This document shows positions 45,377 to 54,946 of a DNA stretch of 64,000 nt, one piece after another. Numbering within the stretch: the stretch's first letter is position 1; the number at the start of each line of letters is the position of its first letter. This stretch comes from Roseburia sp. CAG:10041_57 (GTDB taxonomy: Bacteria > Bacillota > Clostridia > Lachnospirales > Lachnospiraceae). The DNA is taken from assembly GCA_001916965.1 (NCBI GenBank), contig MNTL01000002.1, forward strand, positions 1-64,000, given 5' to 3'. Under the pieces are notes generated by a model. The model saw only the letters and a list, made by a program, of their open reading frames with translations. It searched no databases and was not told where the DNA came from. The translations under genes and the position numbers were made by a program.

Positions 45377-45901
45377 ATGAAAAAGTTAGAAGATTATGTA
45401 TTAACAATACCGGATTTCCCGGAGAAGGGTATTATGTTCCGTGACGTAACCAGCGTTTTACAGGATGCAGACGGACTTCATCTTGCAATTGATACCATGC
45501 AGGATCTGGTTAAAGATCTGGATTTTGATGTAGTAGCAGGTGCGGAATCCAGAGGATTTATCTTTGGTACTCCTATCGCTTACAATATGCATAAGCCTTT
45601 TGTACTGATCCGTAAGAAAGGCAAGCTGCCCAGAGAGACTGTATCTGTTGATTATGATCTGGAATATGGTAAAGCTACCATCGAGATGCATAAGGATTCC
45701 ATTAAGCCTGGTCAGAAGGTACTTGTAGTAGACGATCTGATCGCAACAGGTGGAACAACAGAAGCTATGATCAAGTTAATCGAATCACTTGGCGGTGAAG
45801 TTGTAGGTGTTGTTGTATTAATGGAGCTTGCCGGATTAAAGGGCAGAGAACGTCTTGGCAGCTACAGACTGGATGCAGCAATTACATACAGCGGCAAATA
45901 A
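45377..45901 (+). CDS. apt: Adenine phosphoribosyltransferase
   Basis: Salvages adenine to AMP using PRPP. 174 residues, normal length: the adenine-pocket start DFPEKGIMFRDVTSVL, the flexible loop RKKGKLPRETVSVDY, and the PRPP motif VLVVDDLIATGGTTEA. An in-frame ATG exists at 45341, but AGGAGAG before ATG 45377 and the family start decide for the latter. relA follows 26 bases later, an apt-relA linkage common in Firmicutes. Confidence 0.95.
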   Translation: MKKLEDYVLTIPDFPEKGIMFRDVTSVLQDADGLHLAIDTMQDLVKDLDFDVVAGAESRGFIFGTPIAYNMHKPFVLIRKKGKLPRETVSVDYDLEYGKATIEMHKDSIKPGQKVLVVDDLIATGGTTEAMIKLIESLGGEVVGVVVLMELAGLKGRERLGSYRLDAAITYSGK

Positions 45902-45927
45902 GCAATAACAAAAATAGATAATGGCTG

Positions 45928-48300
45928 GTGATCGAAGTGGCAGAGGTAAATGATAAACAACCCAAGGAAGGAACTTACGAGGATTCCCTGATTATTCAGG
46001 GCAGTAAAGGAACACCACGTAAGACCGATGAGCGCAGGATTGAATATATCAAAGAATTCCAAAGTCCTGATGAACTGTATCAGGGGCTTATTTCGCATGT
46101 GCGGAAATATCACCCTTCTGATGATATCAGTATGATAGACAAAGCCTATAAGGTCGCCTGTGAAGCACATAAGAACCAGACCAGAAAGTCAGGAGAACCA
46201 TATATTATTCATCCATTGTGTGTAGCAATCATTCTGGCTGATCTGGAACTGGATAAAGAGACGATTGTAGCAGGACTGCTGCATGATGTCGTGGAAGATA
46301 CCGTGCTTACCAATGAGGAACTGCGTGAACAGTTCGGACCGGATGTAGAGCTTCTGGTTGATGGTGTGACCAAGCTTGAACAATTGAAATATACAGGAGA
46401 TGCAACTCCTGACAGAACAGCCAGCAAGGAAGATCTTCAGGCAGAGAACCTGCGTAAGATGTTCCTTGCCATGGCAAAGGATATTCGTGTTATTCTGATC
46501 AAACTGGCAGACAGACTTCATAATATGCGTACGCTGAAATATAAGTCCCCTGAAAGCCAGAAGAGAATCGCAAGAGAAACACTGGATATCTATTCTCCTC
46601 TTGCAGAACGTCTTGGTATTTCCAAAATCAAGGTGGAACTGGATGATCTGTCTTTAAAATATCTGGAACCGGAAGCTTATTATGATCTGGTACAGAAAAT
46701 CGCACTTCGTAAAAATGTACGTGAAAAATATGTACAGGATATCGTAGATGAAGTAAGTGAGCATATTACTTCCGCGGGCATAGAAGCCCAGATTGACGGT
46801 CGTGTCAAACATTTTTTCAGCATTTATAAGAAAATGAAGAACCAGAATAAGACTCTGGATCAGATATATGATCTGTTCGCTGTCCGTATTATCGTGGATT
46901 CGGTAAAGGACTGCTATGCGGCACTTGGCGTCATACATGAGATGTACAAGCCCATGCCGGGACGATTTAAGGACTATATTGCCATGCCAAAGGCAAATAT
47001 GTATCAGTCCCTGCATACTACGCTGATCGGTTCCAATGGACAACCTTTTGAAATACAGATCAGAACCTTTGAAATGCACAGAGTAGCAGAGTATGGTATT
47101 GCTGCTCACTGGAAATATAAGGAAGCCAGCAATGGTATTGCCTCTACAGGCGGAGAGGAAGAGAAGCTTGCATGGCTCAGTCAGATTCTGGAATGGCAGA
47201 AGGATACCTCAGACAGTAAGGAATTCTTAAAGCTGCTCAAGAGCGACCTGGATCTGTTCTCAGATCATGTATATTGTTTCACACCATCAGGTGACGTGAA
47301 GAATCTGCCCGCGGGTTCTACTCCAATTGACTTTGCTTACAGTATTCACAGTGCAGTAGGTAATAAGATGATTGGTGCCAGAGTCAATGGCAAGCTTGTT
47401 ACCATAGATTATAAGATCAACAATGGTGATGTAATCGAGGTACTGACCTCACAGAATTCCAAGGGACCAAGCCGTGACTGGCTCAATATTGTAAAGTCTT
47501 CACAGGCAAGAAACAAGATCAATCAGTGGTTCAAGAACGAACTCAAGGAAGATAATGTCATGAAAGGCAGGGACATGTTCCTGACCTACTGTAAGACTAA
47601 GAATATCAACACAACAGATCTTCTGACACCAGAATATGAAGCCAGTGTTATGCATAAATATGGTTTCCAGGACTGGGATTCTGTGTTGGCTGCAATTGGA
47701 CATGGTGCGCTTAAAGAAGGGCAGGTCATCAACCGCATGCAGGAGCTGTATGCGCGTGACCATAAGAAGCAGATTACAGATGAAGAGCTGTTAGCCAATA
47801 TCCAGGAGAACAGCCAGAGTAAGCCTGTCCATATCAAGTCCAAGAGTGGTATTGTCGTAAAAGGAATTCATGATGTGGCAGTCCGTTTCTCCAGATGCTG
47901 TGCACCTGTACCGGGAGATGAGATTGTAGGATTTGTCACCAGAGGAAGAGGCGTATCTATTCACAGGACAGATTGTGTCAACATTATCAATCTGCCTGAG
48001 ATGGACAGAGTCAGACTGATTGAAGCAGAATGGCAGCCGGAGGATACGAAGTCTGCAGAGAAATATCTGGCAGAGATTATTATTTATGCCCATAACCGAA
48101 GTGGACTGCTTGCAGATATCTCCAAGACCTTTACAGAGAAAAATATTGACATCCAGTCTATGAACACCAGAACCAGTAAGCAGGGAATCGCTACTATGGT
48201 AGTGACTTTTGAAATTGGCGGGCGTAATGAACTGACGGCAATGATTGATAAATTAAGAATGATAGAAAATGTGATTGATATTGAAAGGACGACTGGCTGA
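45928..48300 (+). CDS. relA: Bifunctional (p)ppGpp synthetase/hydrolase RelA/SpoT
   Basis: Makes and degrades the stringent-response alarmones. 790 residues in the order HD hydrolase (SGEPYIIHPLCVAIILADL, HDVVEDT, the RLHNMRTL region), synthetase (YDLFAVRIIVDSVKDCYAAL, GRFKDYIAMPKANMYQSLHT), TGS (VYCFTPSGDVKNLPAGSTPI), ZFD with RCCAPVPGDEI, and a C-terminal ACT domain. Both active sites look intact. The start is uncertain: GTG 45928 opens the frame, GTG 45937 is an alternative, and the RBS is weak for both. Its stop overlaps the ATG of the MBL gene by one base. Confidence 0.95.
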   Translation: MIEVAEVNDKQPKEGTYEDSLIIQGSKGTPRKTDERRIEYIKEFQSPDELYQGLISHVRKYHPSDDISMIDKAYKVACEAHKNQTRKSGEPYIIHPLCVAIILADLELDKETIVAGLLHDVVEDTVLTNEELREQFGPDVELLVDGVTKLEQLKYTGDATPDRTASKEDLQAENLRKMFLAMAKDIRVILIKLADRLHNMRTLKYKSPESQKRIARETLDIYSPLAERLGISKIKVELDDLSLKYLEPEAYYDLVQKIALRKNVREKYVQDIVDEVSEHITSAGIEAQIDGRVKHFFSIYKKMKNQNKTLDQIYDLFAVRIIVDSVKDCYAALGVIHEMYKPMPGRFKDYIAMPKANMYQSLHTTLIGSNGQPFEIQIRTFEMHRVAEYGIAAHWKYKEASNGIASTGGEEEKLAWLSQILEWQKDTSDSKEFLKLLKSDLDLFSDHVYCFTPSGDVKNLPAGSTPIDFAYSIHSAVGNKMIGARVNGKLVTIDYKINNGDVIEVLTSQNSKGPSRDWLNIVKSSQARNKINQWFKNELKEDNVMKGRDMFLTYCKTKNINTTDLLTPEYEASVMHKYGFQDWDSVLAAIGHGALKEGQVINRMQELYARDHKKQITDEELLANIQENSQSKPVHIKSKSGIVVKGIHDVAVRFSRCCAPVPGDEIVGFVTRGRGVSIHRTDCVNIINLPEMDRVRLIEAEWQPEDTKSAEKYLAEIIIYAHNRSGLLADISKTFTEKNIDIQSMNTRTSKQGIATMVVTFEIGGRNELTAMIDKLRMIENVIDIERTTG

Positions 48301-48935
48301 TGGCTGATATTAAGATCAAAAGGCGCATACTCAGTGCCTGCCAGACCAATTGTTATTATGTATTCCGTGATGGGTCAGATGAAATGGTCATCATTGATCC
48401 CGGTGACAGAGGAGATATTGTATATCAGGATGTAAAAAGCCTGGGATGCAAAAAGATAGCAGGCATATTGCTGACTCATGGACATGGGGATCATACGGGT
48501 GGCGCATTACAACTGAAAGAATTGACGGGAGCAAAGATCTATGCCTATGAAGAAGAGGCAGAGCTTTTGAAAGATCCAGAGAAGAACCTGTCAGGCTGGT
48601 TTGGGCCTGCCTATGGTTGGGAAGCAGATGAGTATTTCAGGGATAATCAGGAATTTGATATGGCTGGAATACACTTCAAGGTGCTGCATACGCCGGGACA
48701 TACACAGGGTGGCTGCTGCTATTATGATGAAGCAGATAGCTGTTGCTTCTGTGGAGATACGATTTTCAATGGTTCTGTAGGAAGAACGGATTTCTATTCT
48801 GGTTCAGCCAGAGCACTGATAGATTCCATACAGAAGAGAATCTTTACTTTGTCGCCTGATACGAAGCTCTATCCGGGACATAATGAAGAGACAACAGTTG
48901 CATACGAAATGAAATACAATCCGTGCTGCCGATAG
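48300..48935 (+). CDS. MBL-fold metallohydrolase (glyoxalase II-like)
   Basis: 211 residues with the metal motif LLTHGHGDHTGG (HxHxDH), the later His in HTPGHTQGGCCYY, GDTIFNGSVGRTDF, and the closing PGHNEETTV. These match the small hydroxyacylglutathione-hydrolase-like proteins (YqgX/YcbL) common next to relA in Firmicutes. They bind two metal ions; the natural thioester or ester substrate is not known. Translationally coupled to relA by a one-base overlap. Confidence 0.87.
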   Translation: MADIKIKRRILSACQTNCYYVFRDGSDEMVIIDPGDRGDIVYQDVKSLGCKKIAGILLTHGHGDHTGGALQLKELTGAKIYAYEEEAELLKDPEKNLSGWFGPAYGWEADEYFRDNQEFDMAGIHFKVLHTPGHTQGGCCYYDEADSCCFCGDTIFNGSVGRTDFYSGSARALIDSIQKRIFTLSPDTKLYPGHNEETTVAYEMKYNPCCR

Positions 48936-48986
48936 GTAACACGGATTTGTGTATTTTATTATTGATATAAAAGAAAAGAGGAAAAT

Positions 48987-50453
48987 ATGATTCAGGTATA
49001 TACGAATAAGGAAAACTATCAATATGATCTGCATTCGCTGATTAAGGCTTTTTACCCGGAGAGGGATGTAAAGGTGTATGGGCTTGAACAGATAAGCAGG
49101 GCAGAAGAGCGCGGCAGGATTACCGTGTCTTTTGAGGAAAAGGCATTGCATGTGGTGCTGGCTGTACAGGGCGGCAAAGTCAGAGTATATGACAATCCCA
49201 TTGAAACCGATGAGGAAGAAGGAACCGGCGTGCATTTATATAAAAATGCATGCAAGCTGGCATTATATCGTGATCTGTGTGACTATACAGGCAGAACATT
49301 GCCCTGGGGCAATCTGACAGGAATCCGCCCTACCAAGCTGCCTATGGGTATGCTGGCAGAAGGATTATCTGACGAAGAGATTATGCACCGGCTGGAAGAG
49401 ACGCATGCAGTCAGTGAAGAAAAATCAAGCTTGAGCCTTGATATCGCCAAGCGGGAAAAGGCGTTGCTGGATACCATTCATTATGAAGACGGATACAGCT
49501 TATATATTGGGATTCCATTCTGCCCCACTACCTGTCTGTACTGTTCTTTTACCTCTTATCCCATTGCAATGTGGAAGAAGAGAGTGCAGGACTATCTGGA
49601 AGCTGTATACAAGGAAATGCAGTTCGTAGCGGAAGCCTATAAGGATAAGATACTGGACACAGTCTATATCGGTGGGGGTACGCCCACAACTCTGGAAGCA
49701 GGGCAGTTAGACTGGCTTTTGACTAAGTTAAAGAATACCTTCGACTGGAGCCAGGTGAAAGAATTCACCGTGGAAGCCGGACGTGCAGACAGCATTACAC
49801 CAGAGAAGCTGGCAGTACTGCATCAGCATGGAGTGACCAGAATCTCAGTGAATCCACAGACCATGAAGGATGAGACACTTAAGTTCATTGGCAGACGGCA
49901 TACCGTTGCGCAGGTCAAGGAAGCCTTCGCATGGGCGAGAGAAGCAGGTTTCGACAACATCAATATGGATATCATTCTGGGCCTGCCCGGTGAAATGGAA
50001 GAGGATGTGGCACATACGATAGAAGAGATTAAGAAGCTTGCCCCGGATAGTCTCACAGTACATTCGTTAGCCATCAAGCGTGCATCCAGACTGAGCCAGT
50101 GGATTGAAGAAAACGGTATGGAGACACTGCATAATACCGATGCTACTATGGAGATTGCGGCAGCAGGGGCAGCAGCTCTTGGCATGAAGCCATATTATCT
50201 GTACAGACAGAAGAACATGAGCGGCAACTTTGAGAACGTAGGGTACGCCAGAGAAGGAAAGTTTGGTATATACAATATTTTGATCATGGAGGAAGTGCAG
50301 ACCATCGTCGCACTTGGAGCCGGCTCAATCACTAAAAGAGTGTTTGGAGATGGTCGTATTGAGAGATGCGATAATGTGAAGGATGTAGGGCTTTACATCG
50401 AGAAAATAGATGAGATGATTGAGAGAAAAAGTAAGCTTTTGGGAATGGAATAA
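48987..50453 (+). CDS. hemZ: Coproporphyrinogen dehydrogenase HemZ
   Basis: 488-residue radical-SAM protein. The N-terminal 160 residues are the HemZ-specific extension; then IPFCPTTCLYCSFTSYPI gives the CxxxCxxC [4Fe-4S] motif, with VYIGGGTPTTLEAGQL, VEAGRADSIT and the MNMDIILGLPGE-like block following. It is related to HemN and is annotated for oxygen-independent coproporphyrinogen III oxidation; no other haem genes are near, and in such bacteria HemZ may serve another radical reaction. It closes the relA-linked cluster and the last clearly housekeeping stretch of the window. Confidence 0.88.
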   Translation: MIQVYTNKENYQYDLHSLIKAFYPERDVKVYGLEQISRAEERGRITVSFEEKALHVVLAVQGGKVRVYDNPIETDEEEGTGVHLYKNACKLALYRDLCDYTGRTLPWGNLTGIRPTKLPMGMLAEGLSDEEIMHRLEETHAVSEEKSSLSLDIAKREKALLDTIHYEDGYSLYIGIPFCPTTCLYCSFTSYPIAMWKKRVQDYLEAVYKEMQFVAEAYKDKILDTVYIGGGTPTTLEAGQLDWLLTKLKNTFDWSQVKEFTVEAGRADSITPEKLAVLHQHGVTRISVNPQTMKDETLKFIGRRHTVAQVKEAFAWAREAGFDNINMDIILGLPGEMEEDVAHTIEEIKKLAPDSLTVHSLAIKRASRLSQWIEENGMETLHNTDATMEIAAAGAAALGMKPYYLYRQKNMSGNFENVGYAREGKFGIYNILIMEEVQTIVALGAGSITKRVFGDGRIERCDNVKDVGLYIEKIDEMIERKSKLLGME

Positions 50454-50535
50454 GATAACATAAATAGTTGTTGAAACATTTACTCTGATTTGTTAAGATA
50501 ATAGACGTGACTGTAAGTCATATAGGTGCGTAATT

Positions 50536-50661
50536 ATGTCAGATGCAGATATCATTTTGATATTCATTGGTATTATCAGTTTGCTGATAGCCTTTGGGCA
50601 ACTGATTGTTGCGTTTCTTGCCTTTCTCACAAGAGATAAGGATCACAAGAGAAAAAAATAA
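50536..50661 (+). CDS. Small hydrophobic peptide, holin-like toxin candidate
   Basis: 41 residues: MSDADIIL start, one membrane helix (IFIGIISLLIAFGQLIVAFL) and a basic tail ending KDHKRKK. This is the shape of the small Hol-Tox/TxpA-type peptides of type I toxin-antitoxin pairs in Firmicutes. Right after the stop come a hairpin (GCCTATTC / GAATAGGC) and a terminator, a layout in which a convergent antisense RNA often resides. I could not show that RNA. The RBS is weak (TAGGTGCG). Confidence 0.45.
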   Translation: MSDADIILIFIGIISLLIAFGQLIVAFLAFLTRDKDHKRKK

Positions 50662-50724
50662 GCCTATTCCGTCGGCCAACAGAATAGGCAATGTCCGAAA
50701 GGACAAATAAACCTGTTTCTCGGG

Positions 50725-50753
50725 AGCATCCACTTTGGAGTGGGTGCTTTTCC
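50725..50753 (+). terminator. Terminator after the small peptide gene
   Basis: Ten-base stem AGCATCCACT / AGTGGGTGCT with loop TTGG and a short T run. Confidence 0.75.
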
Positions 50754-50807
50754 TTTGTCTATAATATAGCACATTTACAGAAAAGTTTCAACGAATTGTT
50801 AAAAAAG

Positions 50808-50851
50808 AAGTAGCAAGGAACAATATATTGAAGGCCTTGCTACTTTTTTGT
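50808..50851 (+). terminator. Strong hairpin with T run, gene of origin unknown
   Basis: Eleven-base perfect stem AAGTAGCAAGG / CCTTGCTACTT followed by TTTTTG. With A runs on the left side it could work in both directions; it may end an antisense transcript opposite the peptide gene. Confidence 0.6.
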
Positions 50852-51607
50852 GAAAACAATGAGCCAAGTGCAAATACATTCTTGCATGAATATTAGCATT
50901 TGGCGAATGTACATCATCGAGCCAAAAGGTGAGAGGATATGGAAGGAGTCGAAAGAAGGTCGAAATATGAGGACAAAGAAACGCAGAGAGCGGAGAAGTA
51001 TATGAGAGTTTCTGAACTGTCTGATGATATGTCAAAGTGGATAACTTGAAACGAAGAGAAATGGAAAAAATATCTGACCTGTGTAGCGGGAATATATAAG
51101 TATCCATTCCATGAACAGTAAATCTGTGTAAGGATGTAAAGATTACTAATGAAAGATAATATACAACTATTTGAAAATATGAAAGGTAAGCGCAACTTTG
51201 CACTTACGACTTAATAAGTGTAACTGAATGGAACCATAGACATGGAAGAAATTTCATTATTTTGGGATTTGCTCTTTTTATAACACTATCTGTTTTTATT
51301 TACTTTCTTGAGAAATTGGATAAGGTTGTATTACAGGTAGTTTTTTTTTCAGGTTGCAATATTTGTTGAAATAGCATGGGTAATGTAAGAACATAATGCA
51401 ATGAAAAAGAAGCTGTTGAAAAACAGAAATTATAAGTGAAATTAAAACTTTGGTGGAAAAAATACATATTGTATTCTTCCATTGTTTTTGTATAATTATA
51501 AATTGTGACAGTAATGTGGAACGATTAGATTCCTTTTTTTCTCAACCTTAATATTTTTGTAATGTGTGCATTGTATATAATATTTCTAAAAACAAGGAAG
51601 TATTATT
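50852..51607. other. Degenerate intergenic stretch
   Basis: No supported gene in about 750 bases. It contains AT-rich DNA, a partly palindromic piece (50862-50925, with GCAAATACATTC and GCATTTGGCGAATG), and a 21-codon frame at 51149-51214 that I do not call. The minus-strand frames here lack codon bias and RBS. It reads as the worn edge of the accessory island. Confidence 0.5.
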
Positions 51608-52327
51608 ATGAATCAGGAAACGATGAATTATGTTATGCAGAAAATGTCACCATTCTTAGATAATGGACAAACATTTTGGCTGGAAAAGGTATTGGAGGAG
51701 GTTCATTTACAACAAGAAAACAATGCACCTTATGAAGAAGATAATGATGTGTTGTTAGAAAGATTTTTATCTTCTTAAAAACTAGAAGGTAGATCAGATG
51801 GAACTCTAGATTACTATAAATTTACTATTGAGAAAATGTTGATAAAAATGCAAGGGCAATTACAACAGATGACCTGAGAAACTATTTGTCGACCTATCAA
51901 ATTGAGAAAAACGTGAGCAAAGTGACAATTGATATTATTTAGAAGAAATATATCAAGTTTCTTCACTTGGCTTGAAGATGAAAATTATATTTATAAGAGT
52001 CCATTTCATAGAATTCACAGAATCAAAGCAACGATATCTGTAAAAGATACATATGCTGATGAAGACTTGAAAAAACTAAGAGATGACTGTAAAGAATTAA
52101 GAAATCTTGCTATAATAGATACATTAAACTCTACTGTGATGCGTGTAGGAGAATTAGTGAATCTTGATAGAGCGGATATTGATTTTGAAGAAAGAGAATG
52201 CGTTGTTCTTAGTAAAGGGGATAAAGAAAGAATTGTCTATTTTGAAGCCAGGACAAAGTTACACTTAAAAAAATATTTGAGTACAAGAAATTTATCCTAT
52301 ACTTTTGGAATACATGAATTCCAGTGA
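51608..52327 (+). pseudogene. Tyrosine-type integrase remnant
   Basis: Pieces of one integrase appear in three frames. MNQETMNYVMQKMSPFLDNG... opens at 51608 and stops at 51776-51778. KLEGRSDGTLDYYKFTIEKM continues past the stop, then DLRNYLSTYQIEKNVSKVT in another frame, then RRNISSFFTWLEDENYIYKS and MRVGELVNLDRADID (first catalytic Arg) from 51929. The C-terminal half with HxxR and the Tyr nucleophile is missing after 52327. It is an SAM-like-domain phage/ICE integrase with at least one stop, two frameshifts and a truncation, so it is dead. It supports an old mobile-element insertion here. Confidence 0.82.
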
Positions 52328-52500
52328 TTATTCAAAGTGCTATATTCGATTGTGAAAAACTGAGATCAATTGGATTCTTAACACCCATGATTGCATAAAA
52401 ATTTCTTCTTATGAACATGCATGTTCTATTAGAAGTGAGCAGACTTCCTCATATGACCTGAAGAGAAGATATCGTCTTTTTTACGGAATTTTAAAACGCT

Positions 52501-52959
52501 TTGAGGAAGATAACGTATTTCCTGAACGAAGGAGACAGGAACCGCTTATTAAACGAGGATTCTACCATCTTCTTTGAGTTTAAAGAGGTCATTGATATTT
52601 ATTGTGTTACTGATAAAGCACGTGGATTAAAAGAACATGCGATATATGGAAATGCATCTGGCGGTTCCTGTTTTCTTCTAAAAATCCAGAACCTAGGACA
52701 TACTTCATTATCAACTATTACAGATGAGGATACTCTGCCCTTCTTTGTAGGTGATGATGGGAAAGCTTGGACTAGTAGCTGTTACAAAAAAGAAATCTCA
52801 GCTGTATTTAAGGCTGATTTGGGAGATTATTCTGCGGAAGTACATCGTATTCATATAGAACCAGAATTAGTTGAAAGTACACCAGAAAAGAAGGAGCGAC
52901 AAGAACTTTTAAAAAGCTTAAGGAAGAAGAAAAGGGATGTTCAAAGCTACAGCTTATAA
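52501..52959 (+). pseudogene. Fragment of an unrecognised accessory gene
   Basis: A 152-residue open frame from a TTG with no RBS: GLKEHAIYGNASGGSCFLLK, TITDEDTLPFFVGDDGKAW, then a charged tail KKERQELLKSLRKKKRD. I do not recognise the family. Codon use is AT-rich like the island. The next frame (53094-53372) is open back to about 52950 and carries on in the same charged, helical style, so both may be halves of one gene split by a frameshift near 52950. Confidence 0.4.
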
Positions 52960-53093
52960 AGAGGCATGACCTAGAAGAAAAAATAGTTCATAAGGAAGCA
53001 TTTATTGAAAGCTCGAAAAAGACCAGACAGAATCTTCTTAATAGTAATGACTTTGGTTCAGAAAAGGTTTATGAAGAATACAAAGATATAAAT

Positions 53094-53372
53094 TTGAAAA
53101 TGGAAAGTCTTTCAGAGCAGCTAAGTGATGTGATACTTAGGGAACAGACGGACTTTGACCTTATCTATGGCAGGATTGATGCTACAAAAGATGTGGCAGA
53201 GGTGTTTCTTGACCACAGGGATATAGAAGAACTTAAAGACAGTCTTAAGAAAGAATTTGATAAAGACTTCATTGATAAGGATATCGAAAAGGCAGAGAAG
53301 CAGCTCAATTGTTATGATAATAGTAATCACAGTACACACAGGATGCAGAACAAGCATAAGAGAGAGATTTAG
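53094..53372 (+). pseudogene. Charged coiled-coil fragment, probable continuation of 52501-52959
   Basis: 92 residues from TTG 53094 (MESLSEQLSDVILREQTDFD, then helices ending KKEFDKDFIDKDIEKAEKQL). The frame is open upstream without a start codon or RBS. Predicted all-helical, unknown family. Best read as the 3' part of a broken mobile-element gene. Confidence 0.4.
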
Positions 53373-53482
53373 AAAGAGGATGCGCGAAACAGAAACCTTG
53401 GACTATTCGTGAAAAAAGACAAGTCACACAAATATCCTGTACGTGATATCTAAAATGAATAGCTGTATTTTGCGAAAGAATG

Positions 53483-53549
53483 TTAATTATTACGAGTAGA
53501 GCGTAAATTATTACATTAAGAATCAAAACAGTAGCGAAAATGGTATTAT
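53483..53549 (+). promoter_or_regulatory. LytTR-type tandem operator and -10 of the agr-like operon
   Basis: Direct repeats TTAATTATTAC (53483-53493) and TAAATTATTAC (53504-53514) with the spacer GAGTAGAGCG, a 21-base period; then 29 bases to TATTAT (53544-53549). AgrA-like LytTR regulators bind such repeats two helical turns apart. The same arrangement is at 56248-56314. Confidence 0.72.
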
Positions 53550-53586
53550 CTAGATGATATTCTGTACAGAAATAAGGAGCTAAAAA

Positions 53587-54150
53587 GTGAGCAACTATAG
53601 TGATGAAGAGAAAGAAATAGCTATATACGGCTTAAAACGTCTTGGTATGTTTGTAGCATCCATGGTGGTTACAGCTATAATAGGTCTTCTTATGGGAAAT
53701 ATCCAGGGAGTATTTTTATTCCTGTTATTTTTTATACCACTTAGGATTTTTGCCGGAGGACTGCACCTTCCAGCCTTGTGGATGTGTGCAATAGCATCAT
53801 CACTGCTGATTGTGGCAGTTGCATTTATTCTTAACAGTACTGATGGTGGATGGATAAATGAAAGTCTATATTCAGCTATACTCATTATAGGAACTTTGGT
53901 GATTATGATACTGGCACCGGTAGATACTGTAAACAAATTACTTTTTAAGGAAGAAAAGGTAAGATTTAAGCTTATATCTATCGTTATTACTGTAGTAGAG
54001 GAAGCGATATTCTTTATATGCCAGGATATTGACTTTATAAAAATGCTTATATTTTTGGTGATTACGATAGAAGCGTTTTACCTGACAGTACAGAAGGTGA
54101 TAAATATTTTAGGTTTAAAGAGGAGCAAGTGTGAAAAACAGATATTTTGA
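53587..54150 (+). CDS. agrB: AgrB-like peptide-processing membrane protein
   Basis: 187 residues with about five membrane helices. The AgrB catalytic pair is visible: His60 and Cys67 in RIFAGGLHLPALWMC, seven residues apart as in staphylococcal AgrB (His77/Cys84). AgrB cuts the AgrD precursor and helps make the cyclic autoinducing peptide. The start is GTG 53587 behind AAGGAG. No clear agrD follows; instead the regulator gene's frame begins inside its last codons. Expression probably depends on the tandem operator upstream, i.e. autoinduction. Confidence 0.85.
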   Translation: MSNYSDEEKEIAIYGLKRLGMFVASMVVTAIIGLLMGNIQGVFLFLLFFIPLRIFAGGLHLPALWMCAIASSLLIVAVAFILNSTDGGWINESLYSAILIIGTLVIMILAPVDTVNKLLFKEEKVRFKLISIVITVVEEAIFFICQDIDFIKMLIFLVITIEAFYLTVQKVINILGLKRSKCEKQIF

Positions 54151-54946
54151 AAAAGAAACTTATACAGATACGGGAAGAACCGCATCAGAGGTAGAAAATC
54201 CCAAAATCGGGGGGACAGTTGTGTACAGAGTAGCCATATGTGATGATGAATTTCTAACCTGTCAGGAGATTGAAAATATAATAATAGAGAATACTGATGT
54301 CCTGAAAGCAACATTTGATGTTGACGTGTTTTATAGAGGAGAAGCACTTATTGAACATATCAGGTGCGGAGCAAATTATGATTTTCTTATCTTGGATATA
54401 GAACTTACAAGAGCTACAGGCATTGATGTTGGAAAATATCTACGTGATGAAAACAGAAATTTCCATACACAGATTATATATGTGTCATCAAAAGAAACTT
54501 ATGCAATGAAACTTTTTTCGGTACAACCTCTCGATTTTATAGTAAAGCCAGTAAAACCAGAGGCTCTTATCAAGGCGATTAACCGAGGATTTGAGATAAT
54601 AGGAAGATCAGAAGACTTTTTTATATGCAAGGTTGGAAAAGAAAACATAACAATAAGTTGTAAAGAAATCCTGTATTTTTCAAGTAATAAGCGGGTTATA
54701 AAGATAGTATGCTGTGATGAGATGATTGAATATTATGGGAAACTGTCAAATGAGATTAAAAAGCTCCCTGATTATTTTGTTCAGATACATAATTCCTATA
54801 TCATAAATTTAAATGCATTAAAGATGAGCAGTAATGATTATGTTATCATGAATAATGATAATCAGATTAGCATCAGCAGAAAATATGCAGAAACCTTTAA
54901 AAACAGAATGTTTTCAAGGTGGAAGAAGATAAATTGTGAGGATTAA
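54131..54946 (+). CDS. LytTR response regulator (AgrA-like)
   Basis: Receiver domain (VAICDDEFLTCQEIENIIIE, phosphoacceptor in FLILDIELTRATG, VSSKETYAMKLF, then Lys in IVKPVKPEAL) followed by a LytTR DNA-binding domain (ISCKEILYFSSNKRVIKI, FVQIHNSYIINL). From GTG 54131 (RBS AGAGGAG) it has a 30-residue extension (KNRYFEKETYTDTGRTASEV, then ENPKIGG) before the receiver; a second start, GTG 54221 with GGGGGG in front, would give a normal 241-residue regulator. The extension sits where agrD normally lies and could be a relic of it. It overlaps agrB by 20 bases. Likely binds the repeats at 53483 and 56269. Confidence 0.87.
   Translation: MKNRYFEKETYTDTGRTASEVENPKIGGTVVYRVAICDDEFLTCQEIENIIIENTDVLKATFDVDVFYRGEALIEHIRCGANYDFLILDIELTRATGIDVGKYLRDENRNFHTQIIYVSSKETYAMKLFSVQPLDFIVKPVKPEALIKAINRGFEIIGRSEDFFICKVGKENITISCKEILYFSSNKRVIKIVCCDEMIEYYGKLSNEIKKLPDYFVQIHNSYIINLNALKMSSNDYVIMNNDNQISISRKYAETFKNRMFSRWKKINCED

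Noticed and set aside
50799..51203. Minus-strand frames of 93 and 134 codons in the gap after hemZ
   Set aside because: Low-complexity hydrophobic/Ser composition, no RBS, overlapping each other and a hairpin with a T run.
51149..51214. 21-codon frame MKDNIQLFENMKGKRNFALT as a phage antirepressor start
   Set aside because: Too short to separate from chance; no continuation in any frame.
54148..54195. Short frame MKKKLIQIREEPHQR from TTG as agrD
   Set aside because: Only 15 codons, no Cys/Ser macrocycle core and no acidic C-terminal recognition motif.
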